NCBI GenBank assembly: GCA_017417385.1
Contig: JAFPZF010000006.1
Location: 38,835-102,834 of the forward strand
Source: Bacteroidales bacterium
GTDB taxonomy: Bacteria; Bacteroidota; Bacteroidia; Bacteroidales; Marinilabiliaceae
Length of the DNA stretch: 64,000 bases
Reading direction: 5' to 3'
Under the pieces are notes generated by a model. It was not told the DNA's origin and searched no databases. It worked only from the letters and a program-made list of their open reading frames with translations. Each line of letters opens with the position of its first letter. The first letter of the stretch is position 1. This document shows, piece after piece, positions 17,063 to 26,345 of the stretch. The position numbers and the translations under genes were made by a program.

Positions 17063-17497
17063 ATGGAAGAGGAGGTAGTGACGGCAGCAGAGCCGACAAG
17101 TCCGAAGGAGCGTCTCGTGAACATTGTCATCCCAGCGCTCGGATTGAGTAAGAACCAGTTTGCCAAGGAGTGTGGAGTGACCTATGCTGTCATAGCAGGC
17201 AAGAGCAAGACGATTCAGTCGTCTTCTATGAAGAAGATTCTCAACGCTTTCCCTCAGATCAACAAGGACTATCTGATGACAGGCAAGGGAGAGATGTTCG
17301 TCGAGGTCCCAGAGAAGAGACAGAGGCGTCAGAAGCTGCAGCAGGCAGTTACGGCACTCGAAGTCATCCCGCAGCAGGCAGTCGAGCAGGTTGAGACGCA
17401 GGAAGTAACGCTCCTGAAGCAGAAGATCGAGGCTCTGGAGGATGAGGTTAAGTTCTTGAGACATATCGTAGAACTCAATGCCAAGAGGGAGTACTAA
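17063..17497 (+). CDS. Small HTH DNA-binding protein with C-terminal coiled coil
   Basis: 144 aa. Residues about 15-75 form a phage-repressor-like helix-turn-helix (LGLSKNQFAKECGVTYAVIA, then MKKILNAFPQINKDYLMTGK, ending GEMF, the usual Bacteroidetes signature). Residues 95-140 are a predicted coiled coil (VTLLKQKIEALEDEVKFLRH). Such proteins are common in Bacteroides and Prevotella, on chromosomes and in prophages. No other phage gene is nearby. It is monocistronic, with its own terminator, and may be autoregulatory. Confidence 0.75.
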   Translation: MEEEVVTAAEPTSPKERLVNIVIPALGLSKNQFAKECGVTYAVIAGKSKTIQSSSMKKILNAFPQINKDYLMTGKGEMFVEVPEKRQRRQKLQQAVTALEVIPQQAVEQVETQEVTLLKQKIEALEDEVKFLRHIVELNAKREY

Positions 17498-17528
17498 AAA
17501 ACTTCTCGAATGAAGAGTTATGGAGAAG

Positions 17529-17577
17529 TCCTTTGTAGGGTGTGAGTCCCTACGAGGGGCTTCTTTTGGTTTTTGAG
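17529..17577 (+). terminator. Strong rho-independent terminator
   Basis: GAAGTCCTTTGTAGGG pairs over 16 positions (with G-T pairs) with CCCTACGAGGGGCTTC around a TGTGAGT loop, followed by TTTTGGTTTTT. Confidence 0.85.
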
Positions 17578-17835
17578 GCACAATAATTTCTGTCTCCGAA
17601 TATAAAAGCGGACTTAACTGGCTCAGTACCACTAAAGTTGTATTGTTGCCTTAATGTAGAGTGCGACGAGTCAGGTCTAATACAGGGCTAACCCTCAGAT
17701 AGAGCATTGCTGGTATTTTGAGGGGGGTGTTGAGGTTTGACGATTTAATAAGCCACTGAGAAGTGAATTTCCATGTCTCTCTGATGAAGAGACGTATATC
17801 ATATTGAGAAAAAATAGAACTAGAACAAGAAGAAA
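17578..17835. other. Intergenic region with an 11-bp-repeat element
   Basis: It holds no gene. At 17672-17695 it carries CAGGTCTAATACAGG followed by GCTAACCCT, almost identical (one mismatch) to 38171-38194. Confidence 0.5.
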
Positions 17836-18645
17836 ATGGAAGACGAGAGGATAACAGACGAGGGTCTCATAGAGCAGGTCAAGAGGTTTGACGCGATATT
17901 GAGGAGGCTACGCAAGGAGTGTCCGTGGGACCGCGTGCAGACGTGGGAGAGTCTGAGAACAAATACCATAGAGGAAGTCTACGAGCTGACGCAGGCACTA
18001 GCCGACGAGGAGCCCGAAGAAGTCCGCAAGGAGTTGGGCGACGTCTTTCTGCATGTCGCCTTTTATGCACTGATAGCCGAGGAGCGCGGACGGTTTGGAC
18101 TCAAGGATGTCATTTCTGCACTCTGTGACAAACTAGTGTTCCGTCATCCGCATGTCTTTGGCGACCCGAATGGCGAGAAATGCGAGAAGATGGGGACGGC
18201 GGACGAGGTCCTAAAGACGTGGGAGAAGATAAAGCTGAAGGAGAAGGACGGCAACAAGACGGTGCTCGGCGGCGTCCCGAGGGAGCTGCCAGCCATGATA
18301 AAGGCCTATCGAATCCAGGGCAAAGTCAAGGGTGTCGGCTTCGACTGGCCAGACGCTGCGGGCGCATGGGACAAGCTCAGGGAGGAGGAGGCCGAGTTCA
18401 AGGCGGAGACCGTCAACGGCGACAAGGATAAGATGGAGGAGGAGATGGGAGACCTCCTGTTCTCCGTCATAAATCTTGCGAGGACGTACAATATAAATCC
18501 CGAGAATGCGTTAGAGAGGACGAACAGGAAGTTCACAAGCCGGTTCAATTACATAGAGCGGAAAGCGAAAGAGAACGGGCGTCAACTGACGGAGATGACA
18601 CTTGAGGAGATGGACGAATTGTGGGAGGAAGCGAAAAAAAAGTGA
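17836..18645 (+). CDS. mazG: Nucleoside triphosphate pyrophosphohydrolase MazG
   Basis: 269 aa, the usual length. MazG hydrolyses NTPs and dNTPs to NMP and PPi, cleaning the nucleotide pool. Two MazG domains are visible. The first has the start RRLRKECPWDRVQTWESL, then TIEEVYELTQAL and EEVRKELGDVFLHVAFYALI (the EExxE and ExxD metal ligands). The second has REEEAEFKAE and EEEMGDLLFSVINLARTYNI. The linker motif GVPRELPAMIKAYRIQGK is conserved. It stands alone between a terminator and an independent downstream gene. Confidence 0.95.
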   Translation: MEDERITDEGLIEQVKRFDAILRRLRKECPWDRVQTWESLRTNTIEEVYELTQALADEEPEEVRKELGDVFLHVAFYALIAEERGRFGLKDVISALCDKLVFRHPHVFGDPNGEKCEKMGTADEVLKTWEKIKLKEKDGNKTVLGGVPRELPAMIKAYRIQGKVKGVGFDWPDAAGAWDKLREEEAEFKAETVNGDKDKMEEEMGDLLFSVINLARTYNINPENALERTNRKFTSRFNYIERKAKENGRQLTEMTLEEMDELWEEAKKK

Positions 18646-18739
18646 TAGATTGAGCGCTGAATCGAAAAGAATGTCGTATCTTCGTGAGTTGTCTTACTTG
18701 TCAGAAAGATTAATTAACTAGAGTAGCAACAGAGGGACA

Positions 18740-18756
18740 CGACAGGCGTACTGTCG
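18740..18756 (+). other. Short hairpin in the 5' leader of the following gene
   Basis: CGACAG-gcgta-CTGTCG forms a perfect 6-bp stem 20 bp before the start codon at 18776. TATCTTCG at 18677-18684 could be the promoter -7 element of the same gene. Confidence 0.35.
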
Positions 18757-18775
18757 GCTCGGAAACAGATTTTTT

Positions 18776-19492
18776 ATGGAAGCATTGACAGTAATTCTCC
18801 TTGTGGCAGTTATTATTCTGCTTGCTGTGGACATCATGTTTGTCCGCCGCGAGTCGACTATGAAGATTCAGAAGGCCAAAGAGGAGTGGAAGGCAGAGCG
18901 ACTTGCAGAAAAGAAGGAGAGAGAGGAAGCGCTGAGGAAGGCGGCGGAGAAGGAGGCCAAGACTCAGAAATCTATAGACGAAATAGTCGATGCGAGTGGC
19001 GGCGCGGCAGAGAACAGCACGACGACAGAACGGGTGGCGGAGAAGGTCGCCGCGAGAGATACAGTGACGGTCTTGAAGGACGCCCTGAGGACGCTCGGCG
19101 GCAAGATGGACATCGGTGACGACGGCGAGACAGTCTATTACGACTACCAGGGTGGACGGTTCGTCTTTATGACTTCGGCAACGAGCCTGTTCGTCAAGCT
19201 GTATTATCCGAACTGGTACAACGTCGAGCTTAGCGACATCGACACATTTTCGACGCTTTGCAAGCTGATCAATAATGAGAACAAGAATGGGTCGGTCAGC
19301 ACGTTTTACGTCATAACAGAAGACGGAGAGCAGGCCCTATTCCATAGCACGATGACATTCCTCCTGATAGACCAGATACCAAACGTCGCTGCCTATCTCG
19401 ACAGTCGACTTCAGAGTTTCTTCAACTCGATAAAGAACATAAACGACGGGCTGGTCAAGGAGAGCAAGGTCCAGATGGAGAATGGGGAGTAG
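18776..19492 (+). CDS. Membrane-anchored protein with charged helix and C-terminal unknown domain
   Basis: 238 aa. One N-terminal transmembrane segment (MEALTVILLVAVIILLAVDI) is followed by a highly charged helix of about 60 residues rich in K, E and A (a likely coiled coil). A globular domain covers residues 100-230 (LRTLGGKMDIGDDGETVYYD, then GRFVFMTSATSLFVKLYYP and STFYVITEDGEQALFHSTM). The layout faintly recalls YbjN-type domains, but I do not recognise the family. It would face the cytoplasm or periplasm from the inner membrane. The Omp85-like gene starts 103 bp downstream. Confidence 0.6.
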   Translation: MEALTVILLVAVIILLAVDIMFVRRESTMKIQKAKEEWKAERLAEKKEREEALRKAAEKEAKTQKSIDEIVDASGGAAENSTTTERVAEKVAARDTVTVLKDALRTLGGKMDIGDDGETVYYDYQGGRFVFMTSATSLFVKLYYPNWYNVELSDIDTFSTLCKLINNENKNGSVSTFYVITEDGEQALFHSTMTFLLIDQIPNVAAYLDSRLQSFFNSIKNINDGLVKESKVQMENGE

Positions 19493-19594
19493 GAAGTCGA
19501 GGGCACGGAGCAGGGCGAACAATGAAGATATAGTCAACAGGTAACAACAAGATAAAAGGAAAAAGAGGAGATGAGTCTGAGCACTCACTAAGAG

Positions 19595-20986
19595 ATGAAG
19601 CATAAGAAGCAAGGAGGCAAATTTGTCGAGATGGCAATGAAGTCGGTCGTCTGTCTGGCAGGGAGCATAATGATGCTCGGGACGCCGGCAGAGGCGCAGG
19701 TGAAAGTTGACGGAGGAGTCGTGACGGACAGTGCGACATTCGTCAAGACGGGATTCTCGTTCGGAGTCTTGCCGGCGGTCTCATACGATTCGGACTTAGG
19801 GTTTCAGTATGGACTTCTGACAAATCTATACTGGTATGGCGACGGGAGCAAGTATCCGCAATATGAACATTCGCTGTACCTCGAGTGCAGCAGATATGCA
19901 GCGGGGACGATGCTTGCGCGGGCCTATTATGACTCGCCCGTTTTGCTCTCGGGCATATCGGACAATCTACGTCTGACGGCGGACGTCACGTGGTTTCGCG
20001 ACCTGCTGATGGACTTTGCAGGTTTCAACGGTCGGCAGAGCGTCTATAACGAGAGGTGGACCGATAGCGACGACAGCGAATACAAGACGAGAGTATTCTA
20101 CAATCATCATAGGACCATGTTCAGAACGATGGCGACAGTCAGGGGGGACATACCCGAGAGGCATCTCTACTGGCTGGCGGGCATCACGTTCTTCAACATG
20201 GACATAGAGGGCGTCCACAGGGACGAGCTAAAGAGGTCGACCCCGGAAGGAGTGCCGACACTATATGAACTCTATTGCAAGTATGGCGTAATCCGTGAGG
20301 AGGAGAAGGATGGGGGCGCAGATGCCTTCATTAGGGCCTCGATAGGGGTTGACCTGCGCGACAGCGAGGCATTCCCGACGAAGGGGGTGTGGAGTGAGAT
20401 GAGCGTGGCGGCGGCACCGGGATTCATGTCGAAGAAGACAGACGGCTTTTTGAGGCTTACGCTATTCCATAGACAGTATTTCCGGCTCGGCAGTGACAAC
20501 AGGGTTTTTGCTGTCAGGCTGATGGCGCAGAACAGGATAGCAGGGCGAGTCCCATTCTACCTATTGCCACACATTACGACGGCGACGCTCGGGAGTGCGA
20601 CATCGCAGGGACTGGGCGGAGCGAAGACGATGAGAGGAGTCGCGAGAAATAGGATAGTCGGAGACGGCGTAGCGATGGCTAACGTCGAGTACAGGTGGAT
20701 ATTGAAGAGATTCCAGTGGCTTGGTGCGCAGTGGGCAGTCGGGACCAACATATTTGGAGACTTCGGCATCACGACACAGGACTACAAGGTCGATATGGCG
20801 GGCGTCCCGGACGAGGAGAGGAGCATGCTCTTCAGAACAGGCGACGACTGCATCCACAGCTCGGTAGGTATGGGCTTGAAGCTACATTTCAACACCAATT
20901 TCATAGTCTCGTGCGACTATGGCAAGCCGCTGAGGAAGGACGACGGAACGAAGGGATTATATATTCAGCTGAACTATTTGTTCTGA
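19595..20986 (+). CDS. Omp85-family surface antigen beta-barrel protein
   Basis: 463 aa with a signal peptide (ending TPAEAQ). The body is a barrel rich in alternating aromatic strands. Near residue 345 it has GGAKTMRGVARNRIVGDGVA followed by NVEYRW, matching the (V/M)RG motif of the Omp85 barrel (bacterial surface antigen family). It ends in a strand with terminal Phe (GLYIQLNYLF). No POTRA domain is visible, so it is a barrel-only relative of BamA/TamA, perhaps like Bacteroidetes DUF5982 proteins. It is followed within 5 bp by the transporter gene, so the two are co-transcribed. Confidence 0.8.
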   Translation: MKHKKQGGKFVEMAMKSVVCLAGSIMMLGTPAEAQVKVDGGVVTDSATFVKTGFSFGVLPAVSYDSDLGFQYGLLTNLYWYGDGSKYPQYEHSLYLECSRYAAGTMLARAYYDSPVLLSGISDNLRLTADVTWFRDLLMDFAGFNGRQSVYNERWTDSDDSEYKTRVFYNHHRTMFRTMATVRGDIPERHLYWLAGITFFNMDIEGVHRDELKRSTPEGVPTLYELYCKYGVIREEEKDGGADAFIRASIGVDLRDSEAFPTKGVWSEMSVAAAPGFMSKKTDGFLRLTLFHRQYFRLGSDNRVFAVRLMAQNRIAGRVPFYLLPHITTATLGSATSQGLGGAKTMRGVARNRIVGDGVAMANVEYRWILKRFQWLGAQWAVGTNIFGDFGITTQDYKVDMAGVPDEERSMLFRTGDDCIHSSVGMGLKLHFNTNFIVSCDYGKPLRKDDGTKGLYIQLNYLF

Positions 20987-20990
20987 AGGC

Positions 20991-21929
20991 ATGGAGAAGA
21001 TAGTATCGTTCGTCAAGAACTGGACGTTGCCTATTGCGATGACAGTAGGAGTCCTGACGTATATATTCTTCCACCTGACGCCGATGGCGGTCGAGATAAA
21101 GGAGGCGGTGTGGAAAGTCGATAGCGTGCTGACACCGACCTTGATATTTCTCCAGCTCTTATTGACCTTTTGCAAAGTCGAGCCGCGTGCCTTTCGTTTT
21201 CGTCGTTGGCATCTGTGGTTGTTGCTGATACAGCTGTTTGGCAGTACGGCGGCGTATCTCGTGCTGGTGCCCGTCAGCCCTTTGCTGGCGCAGGGGGCGT
21301 TGGTGTGCCTGATATGCCCGACGGCGACAGCAGCGGCAGTGATCACGGGGAAACTTGGCGGTTCGGCGGAGACGTTGATAACGTACACCATGCTAGTGAA
21401 CTTCATGGCGGCGATATACGTCCCGATCGTGTTCCCCCTCGTGTATAGGAGTGGAGACATCACGTTCGTAGAGGCGTTTCTGAGGATCGTCGGGAGAGTG
21501 TTCCCGTTGCTGATACTGCCATTTCTGCTGGCACAGTTTTTGCGTCGTTTTGCTTTTCGGCTGCATCAATGGCTACGTGAGAATTCAGGCATGGCGTTCT
21601 ACATCTGGGCGTTGGCGCTGGCGATAGTCATGGGCAAGACGGCGAAGAGCATAGTCGATGACTCGGGTGACATGCAGGCCGTCGTGTCGCTAGCGTTGGT
21701 GTCTTTGGCAGTCTGCTGTTTCCAGTTTGCAGTCGGGAAAGTCATCGGAGGACATTATGGAGACCGGATCAGTGGCGGTCAGGCGATAGGGCAGAAGAAT
21801 ACCGTCTTGGCGATATGGATGGCGTTCACCTATCTAAATCCAGTCGTGACCGTAGCTCCGGGAGCATACGTGTTGTGGCAGAATATCATAAACAGTTATC
21901 AGTTGTGGAAAAGAAGGAAAAGAGCATAG
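20991..21929 (+). CDS. BASS-type (bile acid:sodium symporter family) transporter
   Basis: 312 aa with about nine to ten transmembrane segments. Recognisable parts are the cross-over-like motif LVCLICPTATAAAVITGKLG followed by GSAETLITYTMLVNFMAAIY, and the late motif GGQAIGQKNTVLAIWMAFTY with NPVVTVAPGAYVLWQN, both typical of the bile acid/Na+ symporter superfamily. The substrate is unknown; family members carry bile acids, organic anions or arsenite. It begins 5 bp after the Omp85-like gene, and its last 25 bp overlap the next lipoprotein gene. Confidence 0.8.
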   Translation: MEKIVSFVKNWTLPIAMTVGVLTYIFFHLTPMAVEIKEAVWKVDSVLTPTLIFLQLLLTFCKVEPRAFRFRRWHLWLLLIQLFGSTAAYLVLVPVSPLLAQGALVCLICPTATAAAVITGKLGGSAETLITYTMLVNFMAAIYVPIVFPLVYRSGDITFVEAFLRIVGRVFPLLILPFLLAQFLRRFAFRLHQWLRENSGMAFYIWALALAIVMGKTAKSIVDDSGDMQAVVSLALVSLAVCCFQFAVGKVIGGHYGDRISGGQAIGQKNTVLAIWMAFTYLNPVVTVAPGAYVLWQNIINSYQLWKRRKRA

Positions 21930-22825
21930 GAAGAAAAGGATGGAGATTGATCCTGATAGTGGCGGTCTTGATGGCTGTCGCTGTCAGCGTGACATGTTGT
22001 GTCGCGGAGGATGACGAGGATATACAGCAAGTAGGGGGCGGGGAGCCGCGGGGAGATAAGTTCAAGCTCAGCAATGGCAGCCTCCTGAGCAGGATATACG
22101 ACGGGAAGGTAGGCGCAGAGCCGTACGTCATGGGAGTCGAGTATGACGGGAGTGGCAAGGTCGTCGGGATGGAGGTCGGAGATACAGAGTATGAGGTCGA
22201 GTATGAGCCATTCAGACTCAGCGTCGTCGGCCTCAGCAACAGAGTGGATAGGTGGAAGACCTTCAAGTTCACGCAGGGAGGGAACATAAGCAGCTGTGTG
22301 CACGAGCAGAGCGACGTCAGTGGAGATCGACGTACGACGACGTATAGCATGGCATACGATAACAACAGACTTCTATCCATCCATGCCAATGGCGACGGGT
22401 GGTGCACGGGCGACAAAGGCGTCTCGACGTGGGTCCGGAGCATGGACGTGAACATTACGTGGAGGAACAGCACGATGGCGATAGTCTCGCTGAACGACAG
22501 AGAGAGGGCGGACGGGGAAGACCTGACAGACGTCGTCTATACATACGACTATGGATATGGAACGACCGACAACCAGTTCCGCCAGATGCCGATACTGCTC
22601 TGTGACGCCATGGGCGAGCTTGAGATGTTCGCAGTCCTCGGACTTCTCGGAGAGGGGCCGAGCAGACTCCCGAACAGTGGAAATGTCGTCAGGAACAGGA
22701 ATCTCGTTGGAGGAAGGGACTGGGGATATTCCGTCGGGTCGATACTGATAGACATCGAGAAGACGTCTAATGGCGAGATAGGGAGGGAGAACGACTACAG
22801 GTATGTATATCAGAGGGGAGAGTAG
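21905..22825 (+). CDS. DUF4595-like lipoprotein
   Basis: About 306 aa from the GTG at 21905, overlapping the transporter end by 25 bp; an ATG at 21815 would overlap it far more and add residues without a signal peptide. A hydrophobic segment (GWRLILIVAVLMAVAVSVTC) ends at a lipobox-like Cys pair. The rest fits DUF4595: TYSMAYDNNRLLSIHANGDG, VNITWRNSTMAIVSLND and, at the end, MPILLCDAMGELEMFAVLGL followed by LGEGPSRLPNSG. These Bacteroidales lipoproteins have no known function. The start overlap suggests translational coupling. Confidence 0.65.
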   Translation: MEKKEKSIGRKGWRLILIVAVLMAVAVSVTCCVAEDDEDIQQVGGGEPRGDKFKLSNGSLLSRIYDGKVGAEPYVMGVEYDGSGKVVGMEVGDTEYEVEYEPFRLSVVGLSNRVDRWKTFKFTQGGNISSCVHEQSDVSGDRRTTTYSMAYDNNRLLSIHANGDGWCTGDKGVSTWVRSMDVNITWRNSTMAIVSLNDRERADGEDLTDVVYTYDYGYGTTDNQFRQMPILLCDAMGELEMFAVLGLLGEGPSRLPNSGNVVRNRNLVGGRDWGYSVGSILIDIEKTSNGEIGRENDYRYVYQRGE

Positions 22826-22874
22826 GGAACGCAGAGGGGAAGAGTAGTAAGATCAGAGGGGAGAATAGTTAGAG
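22811..22874. repeat. Three 21/22-bp tandem units after the DUF4595 gene
   Basis: Units start at 22811, 22832 and 22854, each beginning CAGAGGGGA and continuing with RAGAGTAGT-like sequence. The first unit overlaps the end of the coding region. The 22-bp period is twice the 11-bp period of other arrays here. Confidence 0.55.
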
Positions 22875-22921
22875 CGAAACCACAAATTTCTAGAACTCCC
22901 CTAAAAATAGAATAGTATAAA

Positions 22922-25900
22922 ATGAAGGAAATGAAGAAACGTTACACATCGTTGCGAGGCGTATTGGGGGTGGCAGCACTCCTGATAGCCTCGGGTGTTG
23001 CGGAGGCACAGGATGTCGAGGTCTCATACGTTCTCGGGATGACGGAGAACCTAGAGGAGACACTCGTAAAGACGGGCGAGGAGGAAGACCTCCTGAAAGT
23101 CGAAAGCACGTGGATCTCAGTCGGGAGCAACTTGACGCCGATTGGGGTCCTGGACAAGTATGAGACAGAGGAGGAGACCATAGACTATGACGTGGCGCTG
23201 ACGAAGTTTCAGCCGACAGCCAAGGCAGGGACGTCGGTCAGCACAAAGAACCTCGTCGAGATAGGCATGCAGGTCGAGGCGGGTCATACATTCAAAGCAA
23301 AGAAAATATCATTTGACGCATCGCGAATCGGCTCGGAAAAGTCGAAGATATCGTGCTATCTCAGAGCAGGCAGCAAGGTGATGAAGATAGACGATGCGGT
23401 CGTGCCCCAGAACAGCGACGTGAAGCCAGGCTATAGCCATCATGAGTTCAGGATAGCAGACGTCTCGTTGGGTAACGGGGAGCAGGTGAAGATGCAGCTC
23501 TACATCCTCAGCACAGACGTCGAGCAGAGTGTCGGGCTGAGGAACCTCAAGATAGAGGGAACGATAGACGAGATGGACTATCAGGTGAAGGACGTCGTCA
23601 AGGAGATAAAGGCGATCGTGGCAGGTCGTGAGGTAGATTTCACGGCATACATGGCGGAGCTGAAGGACGGCGAGAGCGTAGATTATGACAGGAAGCTCAA
23701 GGAGCAGCCTACGGCTTTTGACGTGACGACGGCAGAAGGATTTGAGGCAGTCGTCGATTACAAGGACAATGTAGCGACGCTGATAGTCTCGAAAAACGGA
23801 AAGGAGAAGTTCTCGGCGAAGATAGGGCTCAAGTTCAGGACAATAGTACACGGGGAGAAGAAGCCGATGAACAGAGGACTCGTCGCAATCCCGACCGGGA
23901 GTGGCAACTACGTCTCGTGGAAGGCGAGGGCGACAGACGGCGTCGGCACGAAGTATTACCTCTACAGAGGAAAGACTCTGATCTCGGGCGGCCCAATCAT
24001 GAGTTCGACAAACATACAAGACGCAAACGGAAGTGCGCAGTCGACGTACAGGCTGGTGGTCGTCGACAGAGAGGGCAACAAGATAGACGAGCAGAGCGGA
24101 GTTAAGCCATGGAAAGAAGGGTGGCTCACGATCCCGATTGAGAAGCCTGAGGACGAGAGAGGACTCGGTGCCACGTATACGCCGAACGACGCAGCCATAT
24201 ATGACGTGGACGGCGACGGGGAGTATGAGATAATAGTCAAGTGGGAGCCGGACAACGCAAAGGACCCGAGCAAGGGCGGAGTGACATCGAGCACATACAT
24301 AGACTGCTACAAGCTCGACGGAAAGAAGCTGTGGAGAATCAACCTCGGGAAGAACATAAGGTCTGGTGCACACTATACACAGTTCCTCGCATACGACTTT
24401 GACGGGGACGGGTATGGAGAGATAATGATGAAGACGGCGCCGGGGACAATAGACGGACTCGGCTGCAAGGTCATAATGGGCGATGACGCCCCGGAGGCTT
24501 CATACGTCAACTCGAGCGGGAAGATACAGAGCGGTCCAGAGTACCTGTCAGTCTTTGACGGTACGACAGGCGAGGAGATAAACACCATCAAATATCACAC
24601 GACGTATGACGAAGGAATCCTCAGCAACGGACAATGGGGTGGTGGCGAGAAGGTCGGCAAGTGCAACGAGAGCGACAGATACCTCGCGTGCGTCGCATAT
24701 CTCGACGGCGAGCATCCGAGTGCAGTCTTTGCGAGGGGATATTATCATGCGGCGTTCGTCGGGGCATACGACTTTGACGGCGAGGAGATAACGCTCAGGT
24801 GGCTACACAAGAGCACGGAGTCTGGCAAGGGCCTCTGGAGAGAGGGGGCGCACTCGGTGACCGTCGGCGACGTCGATGATGACGGGAGGGACGAGATCGT
24901 GTATGGCTCGGCGGCTCTCGACGATGACGGCAGCATACTATATAGGACAGGGCTCACGCATGGAGACGCGCTCCATATGAGCGACTTCGTGCCAGACAGG
25001 CCAGGCATGGAGGTGTACATGGTTCATGAGAAGGTCGAAGAGAACGGTTACATAGGCTATGACCTGAGGGATGCGCAGACAGGTGAGCTTCTGGCGACAG
25101 GGAAGACCGACAGCGACACGGGGCGAGGACTGATAGGCAACTTCGACGACAAGCACGAGGGGGCGGAGTTCATGGCGACATGCTCGGGAGACATGTTTGA
25201 CTGTCATGGAAACGTCATAGCGCCGTGGCATGTAGGTTCGACATTGTCGTCGTCGATCAACTTCAGGTGTTTCTGGGACGGGGACGTCTATGACGACTAC
25301 TTCGACAGAGGACACGTTGACACGTGGGACAGCAAGAGCCAGTCTTGGGGCAGGCTGACGACCCTGTGGCAGGTGAACGGAAGCTCGACCATCAACGGGA
25401 CCAAGGAGAACCCGAACCTGCAGGCAGACATGTTCGGTGACTGGAGGGAGGAGCTGATCTGCTACAAGACAGAGAGCGACGGCAGCTTCTCTATGGTAGT
25501 GAACATGAGCACGACCGTCACACCAATACTGAACCCTACGCTCATGGACGACCATCAGTATGAGATGGCGATAGCATGGCAGAACGTCTGCTACAACCAG
25601 CCGCCTCATACGAGTTACTGCTTGGAGGAGGCTCACAACGAGAGGAGTGAGCCGATAGCCATCAACGAAGGGGCAGACGGAGGCTGGGCGGCAGTATTCG
25701 CGAAGGGTCCGGTAAGCGTTCCGGAGGGAGTCGTCGTCAAGACCTATAGTTCTATGGACCAGGAGAATCAGACCGTCAGACTGAAGGACGTCACAATGGA
25801 CGGCGACGTGATACCGGCAGGAACGACGTTCCTCGCATGGATGAAGAAAAAGACAGTCTTCAGGAGTGCGATGAGCGAGATGAAGGCAGCGGGCAGCAGG

Positions 25901-26248
25901 CTGAAGGCGTACCACTGTGACTCAGTGAAGACAAACGAGACGGACGTACTCTATGAGCTGAAGGATGGCGAGCAGGGCGTCGGGTTCTACAAGATGGAGG
26001 AAGGAGCGAAGATAGAGGCTCAGAAGCCATTCCTGCAGTTGAATGAGTCGACGGCGCAGCATGACTTCTACAGGCTAGAGGATATCGTAGAGGAGACGAC
26101 GGCAGCGAAGGGCATCGTGAGAGAGAGGGGAGAAAAGGGAGAGAAGGAAGAGAATGGAGACATCTATGACATGGCGGGACGGAAGGTCGTGAAGAAGGAG
26201 AGAGGGAAGATGTATATAGTAGATGGGAAGTTGCGAATGGCGAAATAG
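22922..26248 (+). CDS. Rhamnogalacturonan lyase, PL11 family, with extra N-terminal region
   Basis: 1108 aa with a signal peptide (ending GVAEAQ). The enzyme cleaves the rhamnogalacturonan I backbone by beta-elimination. The PL11 eight-bladed propeller spans about residues 300-900, with NRGLVAIPTGSGNYVSWKA near its start, repeated calcium-binding blades (DVDGDGEYEIIVKW, DFDGDGYGEIMMKTAPG, DVDDDGRDEIVYGS) and the closing QADMFGDWREELIC plus YNQPPHTSYCLEEA. The first about 290 residues are an added carbohydrate-binding or spacer region that I cannot assign. The C-terminus (IYDMAGRKVVKKERGKMYIV, then DGKLRMAK) resembles Prevotella type IX-like sorting tails. It has its own terminator. Confidence 0.9.
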   Translation: MKEMKKRYTSLRGVLGVAALLIASGVAEAQDVEVSYVLGMTENLEETLVKTGEEEDLLKVESTWISVGSNLTPIGVLDKYETEEETIDYDVALTKFQPTAKAGTSVSTKNLVEIGMQVEAGHTFKAKKISFDASRIGSEKSKISCYLRAGSKVMKIDDAVVPQNSDVKPGYSHHEFRIADVSLGNGEQVKMQLYILSTDVEQSVGLRNLKIEGTIDEMDYQVKDVVKEIKAIVAGREVDFTAYMAELKDGESVDYDRKLKEQPTAFDVTTAEGFEAVVDYKDNVATLIVSKNGKEKFSAKIGLKFRTIVHGEKKPMNRGLVAIPTGSGNYVSWKARATDGVGTKYYLYRGKTLISGGPIMSSTNIQDANGSAQSTYRLVVVDREGNKIDEQSGVKPWKEGWLTIPIEKPEDERGLGATYTPNDAAIYDVDGDGEYEIIVKWEPDNAKDPSKGGVTSSTYIDCYKLDGKKLWRINLGKNIRSGAHYTQFLAYDFDGDGYGEIMMKTAPGTIDGLGCKVIMGDDAPEASYVNSSGKIQSGPEYLSVFDGTTGEEINTIKYHTTYDEGILSNGQWGGGEKVGKCNESDRYLACVAYLDGEHPSAVFARGYYHAAFVGAYDFDGEEITLRWLHKSTESGKGLWREGAHSVTVGDVDDDGRDEIVYGSAALDDDGSILYRTGLTHGDALHMSDFVPDRPGMEVYMVHEKVEENGYIGYDLRDAQTGELLATGKTDSDTGRGLIGNFDDKHEGAEFMATCSGDMFDCHGNVIAPWHVGSTLSSSINFRCFWDGDVYDDYFDRGHVDTWDSKSQSWGRLTTLWQVNGSSTINGTKENPNLQADMFGDWREELICYKTESDGSFSMVVNMSTTVTPILNPTLMDDHQYEMAIAWQNVCYNQPPHTSYCLEEAHNERSEPIAINEGADGGWAAVFAKGPVSVPEGVVVKTYSSMDQENQTVRLKDVTMDGDVIPAGTTFLAWMKKKTVFRSAMSEMKAAGSRLKAYHCDSVKTNETDVLYELKDGEQGVGFYKMEEGAKIEAQKPFLQLNESTAQHDFYRLEDIVEETTAAKGIVRERGEKGEKEENGDIYDMAGRKVVKKERGKMYIVDGKLRMAK

Positions 26249-26276
26249 ACATAGCTGACATACAGCGAGATATTAC

Positions 26277-26322
26277 ACAGCCGGGGGTGCCGATGAGAGG
26301 CAGCTCCCGGCTGTGTCTTTGT
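26277..26322 (+). terminator. Rho-independent terminator after PL11
   Basis: CACAGCCGGGGGTGCC pairs with GGCAGCTCCCGGCTGTG around GATGAGA, followed by TCTTTGT. Confidence 0.85.
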
Positions 26323-26345
26323 AGTGAGTAGGAAGGAAGAAGAGT

